Shown here one piece after another: positions 1 through 11,844 of a stretch of 64,000 bases of DNA (position 1 is the first letter of the stretch; each line of letters opens with the position of its first letter). Source of the DNA: Progne subis subis (Eukaryota; Chordata; Aves; Passeriformes; Hirundinidae); contig JAKJHU010000062.1 of assembly GCA_022316685.1 (NCBI GenBank), forward strand, positions 186,001 through 250,000, given 5' to 3'. Both the position numbers and the translations under genes were made by a program. A model generated the notes under the pieces. That model had not been told where the DNA came from and ran no database searches. It saw nothing but the letters and a program-made list of their open reading frames with translations.

Positions 1-895
1 ATCACTCATTCTGAAAACGAACTGTTTGGCCCTCTAAATATCAGAAGGAGGACAGGCTTCACGAACCAACAAGCTTCCTTTTTAAGAAAGCGAAACAGGA
101 AAGATAGAAAAACTCAAAGGATAAAAAAGTAACGTTTATCCCCTGTATCTGGGCTGAACTCAGGCATCTTGCAATCCTCTTTCCTCAGTTAGAAGGATGT
201 CAGCTAGAGAACATAACTTGAGCAAAGTGAAAAACTTTACAGCTGTGCCCTAGACCTGGGCTGAACCTTCCCCAAGCTTCCCACTCCAGCTCTGCACATG
301 GACGTGGAGATGAACAGCTACAGGAAGACATAAAGAGCCAAAAAGCCAGGAGAGAGAGCATTCTCACAAACCCCCTCTGATTTACTGAGGTGTGTGAAGC
401 ATGTTCACGACAAGAGCTCCATTTCCTTCTCTTCCACTATCAATTTTTTCCATGCCTTTTTTTTTTTTTCCCCCAGAAAGAGAAATCATAGATAATTACA
501 GTTTACCTACTTTATCAGTCTACAGACCCATAATCCACAAACATGCCGCCAGGAGATAAGCAGCTGCATTCTGAATATTGAGTGCCTATGTGCCTTGGGC
601 CTTCTCAATGGGTCCCTTTATTAGGACAAAGACTCCTTGAAGGAGAACCAGGGCCACCAACAACTTTGGTTCAGGCTAGGGTGACAGAGACTGAGAAGCA
701 GATGCTTTATGACCCTGGAGAACTACAGAAGACGGAAAAAATAACTTCCCTTCTCATACCTAAATATAGACCATAAACAAAAATGTATATAATCTATATA
801 GTTTTCCTAACCTTACCCTTTTCATGCCATACATCCTGTTCCCCTCGCAACACACACAGTGCGCTCCTGGAACCAGCATTTTCATTTGTTTTCAG
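1..895. other. Unique non-coding sequence
   Basis: No gene recognised. The open frames here are short and resemble nothing I know. A run of 13 T at 457-469, followed by five C and AG, resembles a strong 3' splice site, but no convincing exon follows it. Confidence 0.6.
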
Positions 896-1008
896 GGAAA
901 GAAAGTTCATGGTAAAACACCTGCAGTGCTTTAAGAGAAAATCAGGAATTTCAAGGTGGATCATGGAGCTGCTCATGGGCTCAGTTCTGTCCAAGGAGCC
1001 ACCCAAAG
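896..1008 (+). other. Candidate exon, unknown gene (low confidence)
   Basis: A 113-bp stretch sits between a pyrimidine-rich acceptor (TTTGTTTTCAG ending at 895) and a near-consensus donor (AAAG followed by GTGAGT at 1009). One forward frame is open throughout and encodes a basic peptide that includes HLQCFKRKSGISRWIMELL. I recognise no domain. The open frame continues past the donor to 1103. Splice-like pairs around short open frames arise by chance in sequence of this length, so this could equally be a non-coding RNA exon or nothing. The call is inference from splice signals and openness only. Confidence 0.13.
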
Positions 1009-1475
1009 GTGAGTATTCCCAGTGGAGACTTCTCAGTCTAGAGGGTGATATCAAGGAAGATAGGATCAAAGAGGGGGGAAAAAGGGTTCCAAATCATTTG
1101 TAATGACACACTTTGTTGGTCCTACGTCTAAAAAGTGGCGTCCAGCCTTCATATCCATAATGCTTCCAACATGAATTTCCACAGTATTAAATATGGCGGA
1201 TGGAGAAAAAAGTGTATGGAAATACAGGTCAAGCCCACGCTGATAACTGCTGGTAAGCTCAAAACATTTGGAATCTCTAAAGACAACAGCACTAAATAAA
1301 TACTCATACTGTAACTTACAGAAGACACAGCTGGTTATTTTCTGCTGCTGTAAAAATTACCGCATTTCAAGTTTACTTAGAAATTTCATTTCCTGGGATC
1401 TGAATCATAGGGGAAAAAAAACAAACAAAAAACAAAACCCAATACTCCAAAATTATTAAAAAAAAATAAAAAACC

Positions 1476-1500
1476 AGAGAGAGAGAGAGAGAAAGAGAGA
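1476..1500. repeat. (GA)n microsatellite
   Basis: About 25 bp of alternating GA with one AAA interruption. It directly follows an A-rich tract with A9 and AAATAAAAAA. Confidence 0.85.
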
Positions 1501-2070
1501 AACTACATTTTCTCTAAGAGAGAAAGAAGGCTTTTAACTACCAGGATTGCAAAGAGGAGAAAAAAATAAATACAAGGACTGAAAACTGAGTGTTCCTGGC
1601 TGATCTGTGATCTGCTGCCCCAGCACTGGTGGGAAACCTGCCGAAGGACAAACCTCAGCTCTGCCTGGTATCATAAGCAAGAAGAGTAGATATGGTAAAA
1701 CATAATAAACAAGCGTCATCCTTCCACTCAGGAGGATGGGCAGAGCAGAACAAAATGCCAGAACTAAAGCAAGCTAATGCTAAAAATAACTTTATCTCTC
1801 CTTCTTTATCTCAAGGGTCAAATTATCTGAGTTCTACTTGAGAAGACTAGGCAATGCCAGCATCAGGAAGGTCAGAAAGCATGTGAAAATTTACCCAGTA
1901 GCTTATCCACTGCCTAAATATCTGCTATTGCAACAATACAGAACAGCACAAGTATTCCTACTGTCTTACAACACAAACACATGCCAAGTCTTTATTTGAA
2001 GAGCATGAGTTTAAAAATGCATTTTGGATGCGACAGATTTAATGTCCTCACATCCTAATACATAAGACCT

Positions 2071-2107
2071 TTGTTTTGTGGGGTTTTTTTGGTTTTTTTT
2101 TTTCCCC
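2071..2107. repeat. T/G-rich low-complexity tract
   Basis: Runs of T (7 and 11) are separated by GGGG and GG and followed by CCCC. It is the complement-type version of the A/C tracts found elsewhere in the window. Confidence 0.7.
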
Positions 2108-3078
2108 AATGAAATAGCCTTCTGGTTATTTATGAAAAAACCCCCTGATTTTTGATTAATTGTCCCCAGAATGCAAAGAGCACCTGCATATAAGCAAATA
2201 ACACAACCTGGAAGAATTAAACCTGGGTTTCTTCAAAACTCAAATGTTTCACAAATTAAATCAACTAAAGATTTTGGTTTTGATACAAGAACTTCAAGGG
2301 AGAAGGAGGATATTTATGAGACATCAGAACATGTTGTCTAGGTCAACAGCATTTCAGTTTTGTTTTACTACGGAGTGTTGAAATTAAAACCTGAAAAGAA
2401 AAAAGCCCCAAACCCAGGGGACACACCACCAAACTGTTTCAAGTTGTAAAGGGTTTACTGACTGAAACGAGCTTTTCGGCTGTTGTCAAACTTCACTCAC
2501 AGAGTTTCTCAAGACATTCAGGCTGCGTTTCCTGAAACACTTCCAGAGTCCCTCCTGCAAATCTGGTCACCGGGCTGTGAATCTGGTTGTTGGGTAGCTC
2601 TTGATTTACAATGAGTGGCCACATTTTCAGAACTTACAGGTTGGTCAGTCTTTCTAAGGTCAGGATGCAGAAGCTGCAAACCTGGGAGAAGGGCAGGGGG
2701 AAGGTGTCAGGAGAGGTTGAGGAGCAGGAGCTGACAGCAGCTCACATGCAGCCTGATACCCAACTGGAGATTGTCCTGCAAGTGCTGTGCTCCAGTGATC
2801 CCTCTCAAGGGGAGAAATGATGCCTTAAGTTTTAGCTTTCTTGTTTTTCAGATTCTGGGCTGCCCAGGGGTGTAGTTCTGAGCCTCATATTCAGTGTCAC
2901 TCCACTCTTCACAGAGTGGGTAAACAAAACAAATCCTTTTCCTGCTGAGGACCAAGGACAACTTTCAGCCCAAAAGCACAAACAAGGGTGGCTGGAGGGA
3001 GGAACAAGAAGGATGGGAGCTCACAGCCTGGAGCTGGAATTGGACAATTAAACCCCAATATGCAAATGGACCAAAACT

Positions 3079-3085
3079 TATAAAA
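3079..3085 (+). promoter_or_regulatory. TATA box of LTR copy 1
   Basis: TATAAAA in the middle of the LTR, conserved exactly in the second copy at 40331. It would mark the U3/R boundary region of the retroviral promoter. Confidence 0.65.
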
Positions 3086-3193
3086 ATGTGAGATTTCATG
3101 ACCAGTCAGCCATTTTGTGACCATTTTGGGTCCACCTTGGGCGTAGCTCTGGTCAGGCCCTGTCCTGCCCAAGGTGTATCCTAGAGGCCTTTC

Positions 3194-3199
3194 AATAAA
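3194..3199 (+). promoter_or_regulatory. Polyadenylation signal of LTR copy 1
   Basis: AATAAA, within the shared context GCCTTTCAATAAATCC. The second copy has it at 40446. Confidence 0.65.
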
Positions 3200-3555
3200 T
3201 CCTTACTTTATTCTCCAGCTCTGTCCAGTCTCTGCTTCATGTCAGCCTTCCCAAGGCATCACTAGGAAAACTCCCAACCCTGAAGCCTGGTGCCCCTCCT
3301 CTGCCTGCTCTGAGGTGTGGATCACCCCAGAGCAGTGCAGACATCCTGGTGACCAGGGCAAGTCCAGCAAAGTGTGTCCCTGGGGGCAGAGCAGCAAAGA
3401 AACGCTTCCAAAAGTGCCAAGCTGGAAGGACCTGGGGGATCTAACAGGATGTAGACATCAGAGAGCAGAGACAGAATGAGGTCAGAGCCTGATCTACAAC
3501 CCAGGGAGCGCAGCAAGCCCTATCTAGGCCAACAATCTGCTGTAATCCTGTTGTT

Positions 3556-3631
3556 GAATGGGAGGCAGAGGGAGATAAAGGAATATGCTCCAAGGTCATA
3601 CAACCACCAGGTAACCAAACAATGAACCCAA
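3556..3631 (+). mobile_element. Possible MIR-like SINE relic
   Basis: Its order of motifs resembles the MIR core: GGGAGGCAGAGGGAGATAAAGG, then GCTCCAAGGTCATACAACCA, then a stretch ending AATGAACCCAAAC. These parallel the MIR parts 'gaggcacagagaggttaag', 'cccaaggtcacacagct' and 'gattcgaaccc'. The match is diverged and judged by eye. Confidence 0.3.
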
Positions 3632-5579
3632 ACCAAAAATGTGCTGACTATGTGGCCAGCAGATTGCTGGTTTAGTTTTGCTGTGTGTGGAGGAGTCATA
3701 TGTCCAGGATTCTATACCAGGCAAACATACTCAAACCATTACACCAATTTTGAGAGATGGGAATTGGTGAATGGTGACACCACTACAGGGAGGAATTTCA
3801 CTTTTGAGGGCTAGGACATATTACTCACCCTTTTGTCTAGTTGATACACCTAACTGCTCAGTGAGCAGACAAGTGTTCACTCTTTCTTTTATTTTGTGGG
3901 GTTTTTTTAAGCCACACTTCTACAAAGGGATGCAAAATCCATCCCTAAATCTAGCGAACAAGCAAGAGATAGTGATGAACTGGCCAATTTAGCTGCTCCA
4001 TTCTTCTTTACCAATCTCCTCTAATTGTTCCCAAGTCCCTGTGGAACAACAGGAAGCAATAACTTCACTTAGAGAAAAGGCCCGTGGGATTAGCTGTACG
4101 AGGGTAGAGTTAATTCATGATTTTTGTCAGGTTCTGATCGAAACCAGAAGAAAAAGCCCACAATATGAAAGAGGTATGACACAAGGTTAATTTGTATCTT
4201 GACTAGTCAAGAAAAAAGTGAAAAATAAGAGCCCATACTTCTTTTTAGCTCTTGTTTTGTAATTTTGTTAGCATCTCTCCTATGCTATAACCATTTCTTT
4301 TCAGTTTTTAGCTCACAAAGCGCATTGTCCAACAAACTCCTGACTGCTAAAAAGTGGGTAACTCTCTACTGCTGGAGAAACTTTTTTGCCCTAAGAAGAC
4401 ACAGTCAGCACAGCTCCAACACCTCAGCTTTCAGCAGCCAAAGAGTTGCTTTGTCACTGAATGCAGCTGCAAAAAAGCCAGAAAAACAACTTGCTGCATT
4501 TTAAAACATTAATTTCCCAACGTGAAGGAAATTCTTATACTTGGCATTACACGTGGGGGCCAGGTGGTATTGAATCAGTTCAAGGTAGAACTTTCCTGCA
4601 GCCAAAACACAGTTTGACTGAAAGTTCTCCGAGACAGAAGGAAGTGTAGTTCTGTCTTGGTGCTATGATGCTTCTAGAACAATGGAGCCACGGACCCAAG
4701 GGGAAATCCTAAGGGCTACTGTCCTGTAAATAACAAAACCCAGCAGCTACACTTGAACAAAGACCTCTCTGGCTACCACTGTAAATGTGGTTTTAACCAA
4801 TCAATCAGCCTGAAAGACTACAAAAAGGTCAAGGATGATTATTTGAAGTACCAGTTATCACATAACTGATAAAGGAACAGCATGACTGTGCAGCTCCTAA
4901 ACCAGAAACCAGACGCCTAGACCTAAGACAGGCTTATTATTGAGATTGTGAGGCTGTGAGGGAAAGAGGTTTTAAAACCACATTCAAATAGCAACCCTCC
5001 TTGAAAACAACCATGCTTATGCTATCCTGTAATGCTAAACTAACACAGCTAAAAAGCAAACAAGCAAACAAGATTGAATGTCTACATGAGGGGAAAAAAA
5101 GAACAAAAATCAACCAATCAACCAAAAAAAAGCGGGCAATGTTGAATCTATTTTGAGAATATTTTTAAAAATACAACTTTATTTTCATAACAAGAACAAT
5201 TGGCCCTGACAAACTTACTTCACTTTATACACGAAGCAGATTTGAGCTGAGGCAGTTACAACAGCGTAACTCCTGTCAAAGAACTCCAAGGGAAAAACTT
5301 CTATCGATATCAAGTTTCTGCTTTTCAGACTCCTCAATCTAAAGGGCTGATTAGGTTTAGGAAAAAAAAATTTAAACAACAATACGATGAAAAAAGAGGC
5401 CATGGCCCTGGCACATGGTATTATAAACACAGGAAAGCGCCAGTATAAACCTTTATCGGGAGACTGGGTTCTTTGTCAGGCCAGGCCTTTCTTCCAAAAC
5501 ATCCTTGCTGCCATATGTCTGCATCTCGCCAGCTGCAGGCCTAATAAGAGGCTTCTTATTCATGCTGTATAATGTTTTA

Positions 5580-5705
5580 CAGGTTTGCCACGGGGGTCAC
5601 TCGCTGGGAGTCATTTACGTCACAACCCCAACAGCCTCGGAGCAGAGGGGAGCCAAGAAACGTCGGCTCGGGGAGGAGAGAGGAGGGGGGCGAGGGGAAA
5701 CATCA
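5580..5705. promoter_or_regulatory. CpG-rich patch with a CRE-like site
   Basis: About eight CpGs fall within roughly 110 bp, far above the surrounding density. TTACGTCA (5615-5622) is a CRE/ATF-type octamer. A purine-rich GGGGAGGAGAGAGG run follows. No transcript start or gene is visible beside it. It could be a distal enhancer or a small unmethylated element. The functional reading is inference. Confidence 0.3.
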
Positions 5706-6417
5706 GACTTGGAGCTCTGTGATTTCATCTCCTCGCTGAAAGCTTGCCTTTCCAACTTGCTCTTCTGCTCCGAGGTGCCCTGGGACCTTCCTGCTGTTTT
5801 TACGCTCAGGAGAACGGGGGAAATTAAATACACATACTTAGATGGAGACTGCTGAAAGACTTTATTCCCTCTACTCTTGTTCCACGCCTCATTGTTTGCA
5901 ATAACTCCCCAGTTCTAACAGGCCAGCCATCAGTTTTTGTAACCTGTTTGGACCATTTTGTGCATTTATGAAACGCAAACTGAAAGACGTACCACACATG
6001 CGATGCAGCCTTCATCCAAGCTGAAATGGAGCTGGCTGCCTAAGTCAGTTTTTAAAGGAAAAACTGCTACCCCACCCTCACAGTTTATCACTCTAAACTG
6101 GCTCTCTGAAGTGGTTTTTGGTTTGGTTTTTTAATCAGTATCCACCAGTTGTAGGAAAACAGCTTTTCAAATCCATGTGTTACTGCAAAGAAGAGCTGTA
6201 ATCCCACTACAGTCACATCTAAAGAAGCAAAGGATCAAATCTGGAACAGTGAATGGAGTGACCAGAGCATCTCTTCCAACTGCCTGCAGTCCTGGAGGCG
6301 GGGAAATATTTGCCTTTCCTCCTCATTCCCTTTCACATAAACAGAGAATGACAGGAATGGGTGGAAACATGAGGGCAAGGTAAAAATTTGCCCTTTTTGC
6401 TACTGGAATAATTTGCT

Positions 6418-6487
6418 CATTTAATGGCCAGGGAACTGAGCGTTGAACAAGACACTTCACACCAAATTGCACACCAAATCCAGAGCC
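6418..6487 (+). mobile_element. Possible MIR-like SINE relic
   Basis: CATTTAATGGCCAGGGAACTGAG, then GTTGAACAAGACACTTCAC and CAAATCCAGAGCC, follow the MIR order: cattttacagatgaggaaactgag, gaggttaagtgacttgc, and ggcagagcc. Diverged, judged by eye. Confidence 0.33.
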
Positions 6488-9103
6488 ATTCCAACAAATT
6501 CATGCAAAGCTGCCATGTAATTGCCCAGTAAGTGATGAACGACAAAGGCCAGAGCTTTTAAGTGATCATTTCTAGTCAAGTCAGTATTTTCAAGGTTTTT
6601 TTTTTAAAGTGCAGGTATTCTGTAAGTGTCAAACAGAACAGGAAGGAGACACTCTTGAACCATTTTCAATTCTTGCTGCACTTTGGGGAACATGGGGCTT
6701 TTGTTTTCCTTTCTGTCTGTCTCAGGGGACAGGATGCTTTTTACTTCAGTATTACCCCCTCATTTTAAAGGTTTCAAACAAGCCTTGCCCAGTCAGAGGC
6801 TTGCCTTTTTCTTTTTCTTTGTTAAATGCTAGCAGGTCATTCACAAGGCAGGACATTTTATTTAGTTAGGAAACGGCTGCAATGGAAAATGACTTGGAAA
6901 ATATGAGGCAGGTATTTCCATGGAAAGTTTATTAGCTACAAGAGTTGTTTTGCTAAAATTTTAAAAGTTTAAATGTTTTAGTCTTAGTTTTGGGGGGTTT
7001 TTTTAAGAGAAAAGACATCAAATGTCTATGTTCCTTTCTCTTACCTGACTCCTGTCAAGTCATGATTTGAAAATATGCATCAAAACATAGTCTGCTTTAA
7101 GAGCTCCTTGTTTGGAGTCACACAGGCAGAGAACTGCACTTTGCACTTTTGAAATACCAGCCTTCCAGACTGAGCCCATCGTACCAAATAACACCTAAAA
7201 AAACATCGAGGACAGAAGAAGAAAGTGACAGCAATAACCAAAGAAGCGAACATCCTGACACTTTAAAATATTTTAATTTGTCCGAATTGATGCACGTCTA
7301 AAAGATGCAGCACTAGCACATGCAGGCTATAAATGCATCCTCTGCATGACTGCAGCAGACCTCTGTGCATCCCACCCATCCACAGCTTCTGAAGGAAGGG
7401 AGTGATGGAGGACCAAAGCACTCTGGGCAAACCCAGAGACTGATGAAGTCAAGAAAGCCTCTCACAGTGGAGAAATAGAGATCTTTCAGGTCAGCAATCC
7501 CTAATCAAGGCTGAAAACAGCACTTCAGAGCTATGGCACACTTTATAGTATGTTAAAATTAGCGCTATGAGCGCTGAAACTACAGCAACTCTGCTGGGAG
7601 TCCTTGTTAATGAGTGTACAGGAAGTGTAGCACCAAAGTCCTGTGGCACAGACACGCACACACACTCCTGTCAACTAACCCATAAACGTTCTGTGCACTA
7701 AATCCAAAGTCACGGTCCTGGTCTATTTTTTGCCATTCTTCCCATACAAGAAACTATAAATAGGCCCATGAGAACCATGCATGGGACTTGGCTCTTCAAA
7801 TGTTTAACTCTTGCAACAAAAACTGCCCAGCGCTGATTATGAAGAGATCCTTCAAGAGTTTTCCAATGTGTAGGTGGAGAATATGCTTTATATGTAGACA
7901 CGCACATGATGAGGTAACGACAACCCTAAGAAATTGTGGATACAAACTCTTGCCTACTTATGTTTTATCTCTCAAGTCCATTAAGATAAAAATAAAGACG
8001 TCAAGAAAATGCGGGTATGACCTCATACTGGTATGAAATTAAAAAAAAAAAAACCCACAACAAAAAAACCCACCCAAAAAGTTAAGCAACCCCCCCCTTT
8101 CTTTTGAAGAATCACTGCTATGTCATCAAACAAGGTTACAGAGCTGGGTGTAAAAGAATCCCTCTAACACACTGGAAAAAGAGGAGCTGTTCAATTTAAA
8201 ATAAAAGACATGCCAATAAGGAAAAACAAGAATCACCTTGCCCATGCAGCACCTCTTGTCTTTCCTTTTCCACATGGCTGCAAGGCAGCCAAACTGCAGG
8301 AAGGTCACAGTTAAACACTGCTAGTGCCAAACAGGAATACAAGCACGCTAAACCCACAAACCTTCACCTTCCCCCTGCTCCTCCAGAGAAATGCTTCCCT
8401 GGTTTGAGACAGATAACCTTCCTGTTGCTATCAGAAAGGGCATGTGCTGTCTCTGGCTGCAGCCAGCTCAGGGGAGCAGATGGCAGCTGAGGCAGATGGC
8501 AGCGCACACAGGTTCTGCAGGGCTCGAAGCACGCGGTGCTCATCTTCCAGCAAGGAAAACAAATGTAGGGAGACACCAAACTGAGGCTGAACTGACTGCC
8601 TCAGAGCCTCTGCTGTTTGTTTTCAGGGGCTGAAACTTCAAAGAAAAGAACTGCTAGGTTCTAAAATGGCTGGAAAGGCTCCCTGCACCTTGGCAGAAAA
8701 CTGCCTGAGCTTTGTCTCAATGTACCATCACCAACTCCACTTTTATCTCATTTCATTCATTAACAGTGGTGCTTTGTGCTTGCAGACCGCTGAACAGCTT
8801 CTTACACAGATTTCTAAATACTTTGGAGAAGGAGACTTAACAGCCTTATCTCCTAGGTAAAACAAGGAGATAGAAGGGTAAAAAGTCCCCTTGTTTTCTG
8901 CTGTGAAAGCTGAGAGTCACTGCCAGGAAAAAAGCCAGAGTGGCTCAATTCCAGAGTCATGCTACAGCCACTGCAAGGGACTGCAAAGGGATAGGGTCAA
9001 GAGGAGCTGGAGGGGACATGGGACAATCCTGGGAAGAAAACTGCAGTAACAATGAAAGGGGCATTGGGCAGTTAGGGATTCCCAGTGGGACTTGGCAAAA
9101 CCA

Positions 9104-9352
9104 AAATCATAGGACCAGAGAGTGGCCTGGGTTGGAAGGAACCTTAAAGACCATCTCGTTCTAACCTCCCTTCCATGGGCAGGGACACCTTCCACCGCCC
9201 CAGGCTGCTCAGAGCCCCATCCAACCTGGCCTTGGACACCCCCAGGGATGGGGCAGCCACAGCTTCTCCCAGCAGCCTGCACCCTCAGAGGACAGAATTT
9301 TTTTCCCAGTATCTAATCTAAACCTACTCTAGAAGCCGTTCCCCTTTGTCCA
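9104..9352 (-). mobile_element. CR1 LINE 3' fragment
   Basis: On the plus strand it begins with an ATCATAGG-type remnant of the CR1 3' octamer repeat. It continues with GGGTTGGAAGGAACCTTAAAG, CCATGGGCAGGGACACCTTCC, CATCCAACCTGGCCTTGGACAC and ATCTAATCTAAACCTACTCT. These are the reverse complement of the 3' end of an avian CR1, so the element reads on the minus strand. Only the last ~250 bp remain, the usual 5' truncation of CR1. It is the best preserved CR1 here and probably the youngest. Confidence 0.92.
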
Positions 9353-11823
9353 GGAGACAAGGAGCTGGGATCAGTCACTTCACAGTGGGAACCAAAGGAG
9401 ACAGAGAGTCACTGTGGCACAACAGGGTGGAGTGGGGACATATCGACTGGGATCTTCAACAAAACATTCCACCAGTGAACTCCTGAACATTGGGAATAGA
9501 CTGGGCACCATGACCAAAATTAAAGATACAAGCCAGGGAAAACACTTTTAAGACGAGTGAAGAACAGTGAGAGTTGGGAAAAAATGTGCCAAAGCATTCA
9601 CCCAACAGAGCACTGGCACATTTCAAACCTTGGGCTGAGACACATGGACCTCCTACGGCCAGAGGTAGCCAGAAACCTGATCTTTCTGAATTACTGATTC
9701 ACCTGAATAATGAACAAAGAAGGAAAAAAAGGCTGCAAGTAGACAAAGACCCCCACATTTTAACACAAAAGTCCAGTTTTACTTCCATCTTCTATAGCAC
9801 AGCGTGGAGCTTAATGAAGAGGCATAAGGCATTTCACTGCAGGGTGGTGAAATACTCTGATTTGGCAAACAGAATAGGTGCTGCCTACAAATGCTTTTGA
9901 ATGAGCAGCTGCATTTTCTCCAGTATATATAGCACTAAAATTTAACTCTGAGCTATGGAAATTCTTCTGTCTCTTCCTTTATTTTCTGGGAGCTTTTAAC
10001 ATTCTTCACCACGGTATCTGAAAGCTTCAGAAATATTTATTTGAATAAAGCTTCCTTAAGGAAGAGAGAGCTAAGACAAAGAGTGTCAGGTCAAATCTGT
10101 CTGCTAATTTGAAAGGTACAGTATGAGAAGTCCAAGGCCTATTTCTGAGAATTTTTCTTATTATATAATTCTTTCCATATTCAAAAGAGTACCCATTGAT
10201 CTCTGCAAGAATTCAGCAAATAAGAAAAGGAGTCAAGCCGTCATAAAAGCTGGAACTCATAAGAACCTGGATTTTAAACAAATTGCCTAGTACTGCACAA
10301 AAAGTCATCACTCTAGAGCATCATTCACCTATCTTCACCCTGAATTTTTTCCTTCTGCAATCTCCTGACTCATTCTCTAAATATATTCTAGCATCCTCAA
10401 AAATGTGATCTGAGCAAATGCTACTGCCCTCAGTGCAGAGCACAGGTTTACTTCCAGCACAAGTTTGTTGTGTGCCATGAGTGGATCAAGGAAACAATAG
10501 GACAAAGAAATGTGTAGGAAATATATATTACTTTCAAGGTTTAGGACATGAGGTGAACATGAAGGGGATAATGGGGTGCAGGCAAGTTAAGCTCGTGCAG
10601 GCTACCATAATTTTAGCCTTCTCCTTATTTCTGAAAGCTCAATAAATCCTTTTACAATGTTTTTCAGTGGAGTTTTATGAGGTATGCAGTCAGAAAAGTG
10701 AGACCTGCCTTCATTTCTGTTTCAAGTTTCATGAATATTTAAACGATGCAGCAAGTGAAATCATCCAGTGTGAACAAGCTCAGAAAACTGTGCCTCGTTA
10801 AAGTATAATCAAAAATTATTTTAGGTTCAGATTTTTTTGTTGTTGTTTGTTTTGTTTAGTTATGTAAGACAAATTCTATTTACCTGATTCAGTTGAAACA
10901 GTCTCTAACAGAAAGAACAAAGCAACCCTTCAATCATAAGTTTGGGTAACTACATACTGCATTATTGAAGAAAAAATAAGGTTAAAGACCTTTCATAGTT
11001 TCTAAATGTATTCTTCATTGAAGACCAATATTGCTTTGCTAACAATCTATTTTCCTGGGAAAATAGATTATTTAACCCAACAATTTGTAAACCTGAGCTC
11101 TCATTAGTGTTCTTCCAGATGGGTATTTTTGACACGCACTGATATTTAGTTATTGATGCCTTTCTGTAATTTATGTCATTTTGGAGGAAAGAAAGAAAAA
11201 CTGAGAAAGAACATTCCAATGAAGAACACTTGCACTTTAGGCTTCTGCTTTATCAGATGTCATATTTAATGCAGGATGTTGATGTCTGTGCTCAGGTCAG
11301 GGGAAAGACAGAAGGAATGACCATTTGAAGTCCAGCTGGTACAGCAGCAATCAGCTGGGTTTCTAGGGACTGTAAAAACAAAAACCAATTTGTTTTCAAA
11401 GCCCTCAGACAAGTGACTTTTGCCCTTTCACTCAGAGAATTAATTTTTTTCTTTCCCTTTTCCTTTCGCAAACGAGTTTCTAATGCTGAATATTTACATA
11501 TTCTGAGTTCCAAGAAGGAAAGCTGCAAAATATCAAAATAACTAATTACAAAGAGGATCTTTATATTAAAATACAAAACCTTCCTGCAGCAGCCCTACTG
11601 CTTACAGTAGCTCTAGTGACCTGGTCAACATGAAAAAATACATTTTACTGAAACATTAGCATTTTTATATCTCATGTAAGATTTTTTTATTTTTATTTTT
11701 TAGCCGTAAAAAGCTCCTGGAGTTGCGTTCAAACCAGCTGTTACTTTGTACTGGGTTTCAAAGGCTAATTGTATGTACCACTGCACATTTAGCTAAAAAC
11801 ATATGTTTCCTGTGAACATATTT

Positions 11824-11844
11824 AAAAAAAAAAAAAAAAAAAAA
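11824..11844 (+). repeat. Poly(A) tract
   Basis: A run of 21 A followed by an A/C stretch. No retroposed sequence is recognisable upstream. Confidence 0.85.

Larger units (their letters stand above)
1009..2817. other. Unique non-coding sequence
   Basis: A+T-rich sequence with a GA microsatellite, a T/G tract and no recognisable gene. The open frames are short and unconvincing. Confidence 0.6.
2818..3261 (+). mobile_element. Solo LTR of an avian endogenous retrovirus, copy 1
   Basis: About 444 bp with LTR anatomy. The ends form a perfect 7-bp inverted repeat, TGATGCC at 2818 and GGCATCA ending at 3261. A TATA box (TATAAAA, 3079-3085) lies about 110 bp before a poly(A) signal (AATAAA, 3194-3199), which is followed by a T/C-rich stretch. 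It aligns along most of its length with 40068-40491, at roughly 85% identity by eye. No gag, pol or env sequence adjoins it, so it is a solo LTR, usually the product of recombination between the two LTRs of a provirus. I see no obvious target-site duplication (GAGAAA before, CTAGGA after). The class is uncertain; an ERVL-like or ERVK-like songbird family is my guess. Confidence 0.8.
3262..9103. other. Unique non-coding sequence
   Basis: No gene recognised in 5.8 kb. It holds two possible MIR-like relics, a CpG-rich patch near 5.6 kb and small homopolymer tracts, including an A/C tract at 8041-8098. The open frames are short and overlap on both strands. Confidence 0.6.

Noticed and set aside
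457..476. T13C5AG tract that looks like an excellent 3' splice site
   Set aside because: No open stretch with a good donor follows, and T tracts are common in the window.
2909..3172. Minus-strand open frame resembling another at 40146-40424 (both begin MGRTGP and share several stretches)
   Set aside because: The likeness comes from the two LTR copies, read antisense. It is not evidence for a conserved protein.
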